Positions 11,349 through 11,565 of a DNA stretch of 11,565 nucleotides are shown piece by piece (position 1 is the first letter of the stretch; each line of letters begins with the position of its first letter). This DNA is from Clostridiales bacterium (GTDB lineage Bacteria; Bacillota; Clostridia; Oscillospirales; QAMX01), in NCBI GenBank assembly GCA_016285815.1, contig JAEERN010000233.1:1-11565 (forward strand), in the 5' to 3' direction. A model generated the notes under the pieces. The model was not told where the DNA came from and searched no databases. It worked only from the letters and a program-made list of their open reading frames with translations. The translations under genes were made by a program, and so were the position numbers.

Positions 11349-11386
11349 CGGTGCGGACGGTCTTGAGGACCGTCCGCACCGTTTCT
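11349..11386 (+). terminator. Terminator of the DUF4190-like cluster
   Basis: CGGTGCGGACGGTC (11349-11362) pairs perfectly with GACCGTCCGCACCG (11368-11381), 14 bp with loop TTGAG, followed by TTTCTC. Located 23 nt after the last stop codon. Confidence 0.8.
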
Positions 11387-11422
11387 CACGCAAAGGGCGG
11401 CGCCCGGCGAGAGGCGCCCCCT

Positions 11423-11468
11423 AAAAAACGCCCGTCCGGCGGGAGATCCGCCGGACGGGCGTTTTTTT
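11423..11468 (-). terminator. Bidirectional terminator, mainly for the minus-strand gene at the window end
   Basis: Six As (11423-11428) then CGCCCGTCCGGCGG pair with CCGCCGGACGGGCG followed by seven Ts (11462-11468); loop GAGAT (11443-11447). The stem is perfect, with A and T runs on either side, so it can stop polymerase from both directions. It lies 20 nt beyond the stop of the minus-strand gene. Confidence 0.88.
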
Positions 11469-11488
11469 ACAAAGGAGAGGGAAAACGC

Positions 11489-11565
11489 TCAGCGGCCCGC
11501 GCCGCCGCCCCGGCTGCCGCCGCCGCCGAAGGAGGAGCGGGAGCTGCCGGAGGAGCCGGAGCCGC
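11489..11565 (-). CDS. C-terminal tail of a Gly/Ser-rich protein, TPM-domain-like (partial)
   Basis: Only 24 codons and the stop (11489-11491) lie in the window; the gene runs past base 11565. The tail reads SSGSSRSSFGGGG and then SRGGGAGR. Such SSFGGGGxxGGGAGR endings are typical of secreted or membrane-anchored TPM-domain (TPM_phosphatase, YgcG-like) proteins of Firmicutes. A terminator on the minus strand right after the stop supports a true gene end. With no domain visible, another Gly-rich-tailed protein cannot be excluded. Confidence 0.55.
   Translation of the reverse strand, partial: GSGSSGSSRSSFGGGGSRGGGAGR

Noticed and set aside
1..11565. Mobile element, prophage or integration site
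   Set aside because: No transposase, integrase, terminal repeats or target duplication were seen, and no clear shift in base use between neighbours.

Overview
The window is GC-rich DNA from a bacterium that looks like a high-GC Firmicute, most likely a gut Clostridia/Oscillospirales member. Supports for this are the strong AGGAGG-type ribosome sites, sigma-A promoters with 17-bp spacers and frequent TGn extended -10 elements, many intrinsic terminators, a Spo0A-type DNA-binding domain, a Clostridia-type RadC, and a DUF6472-like small Cys-rich protein. The exact genus cannot be read from this sequence. It looks like ordinary chromosome: there is no insertion sequence, CRISPR array, phage gene, tRNA or rRNA that I can support.

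Layout. (1) 1-2629: the C-terminal end of release-factor methyltransferase prmC, then a large cytoplasmic TIM-barrel glycoside hydrolase (GH42/GH14-like) with a C-terminal GATase-like domain. (2) 2657-3135, minus strand: a small single-domain cupin with its own promoter and terminator; a perfect 0A box sits at its predicted transcription start. (3) 3184-5971: the classic rpsO-pnp operon (S15, then polynucleotide phosphorylase). It has a structured 5' leader, and a 196-nt intercistronic region with a long perfect hairpin followed by a three-way-junction fold just before pnp. (4) 6034-6986: a gene for a Spo0A-like regulator whose receiver domain has lost key phosphorylation residues; a terminator-like hairpin lies between its promoter and its start codon. 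(5) 7001-7643: a degenerate Nudix protein, preceded by TAGAG elements spaced exactly 21 bp apart up to the -35. (6) 7661-7916: a 61-residue Cys-rich protein. (7) 7963-8805, minus strand: RadC/JAB protein. (8) 8878-11386: a cluster of four small, two-membrane-segment DUF4190-like proteins with Pro/Gln/Tyr-rich or basic N-terminal tails, then a small beta-rich, PH-like protein. The cluster begins at a perfect-consensus promoter and ends at a strong terminator. (9) 11423-11565: a bidirectional terminator and the Gly/Ser-rich C-terminal tail of a minus-strand gene that runs out of the window.

How the parts relate. rpsO and pnp form a known translation/RNA-decay pair, and their leader and spacer carry RNA structures that could mediate autoregulation. 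The Spo0A-like, Nudix, Cys-rich and radC genes each have their own promoter and terminator and look like separate units. The DUF4190-like cluster looks like a local paralogue expansion: the membrane part is conserved while the cytoplasmic tail varies in length and repeat content. It is the part of the window least explained by known function. Claims about regulation are inferences from pattern and were not computed with folding or search software.
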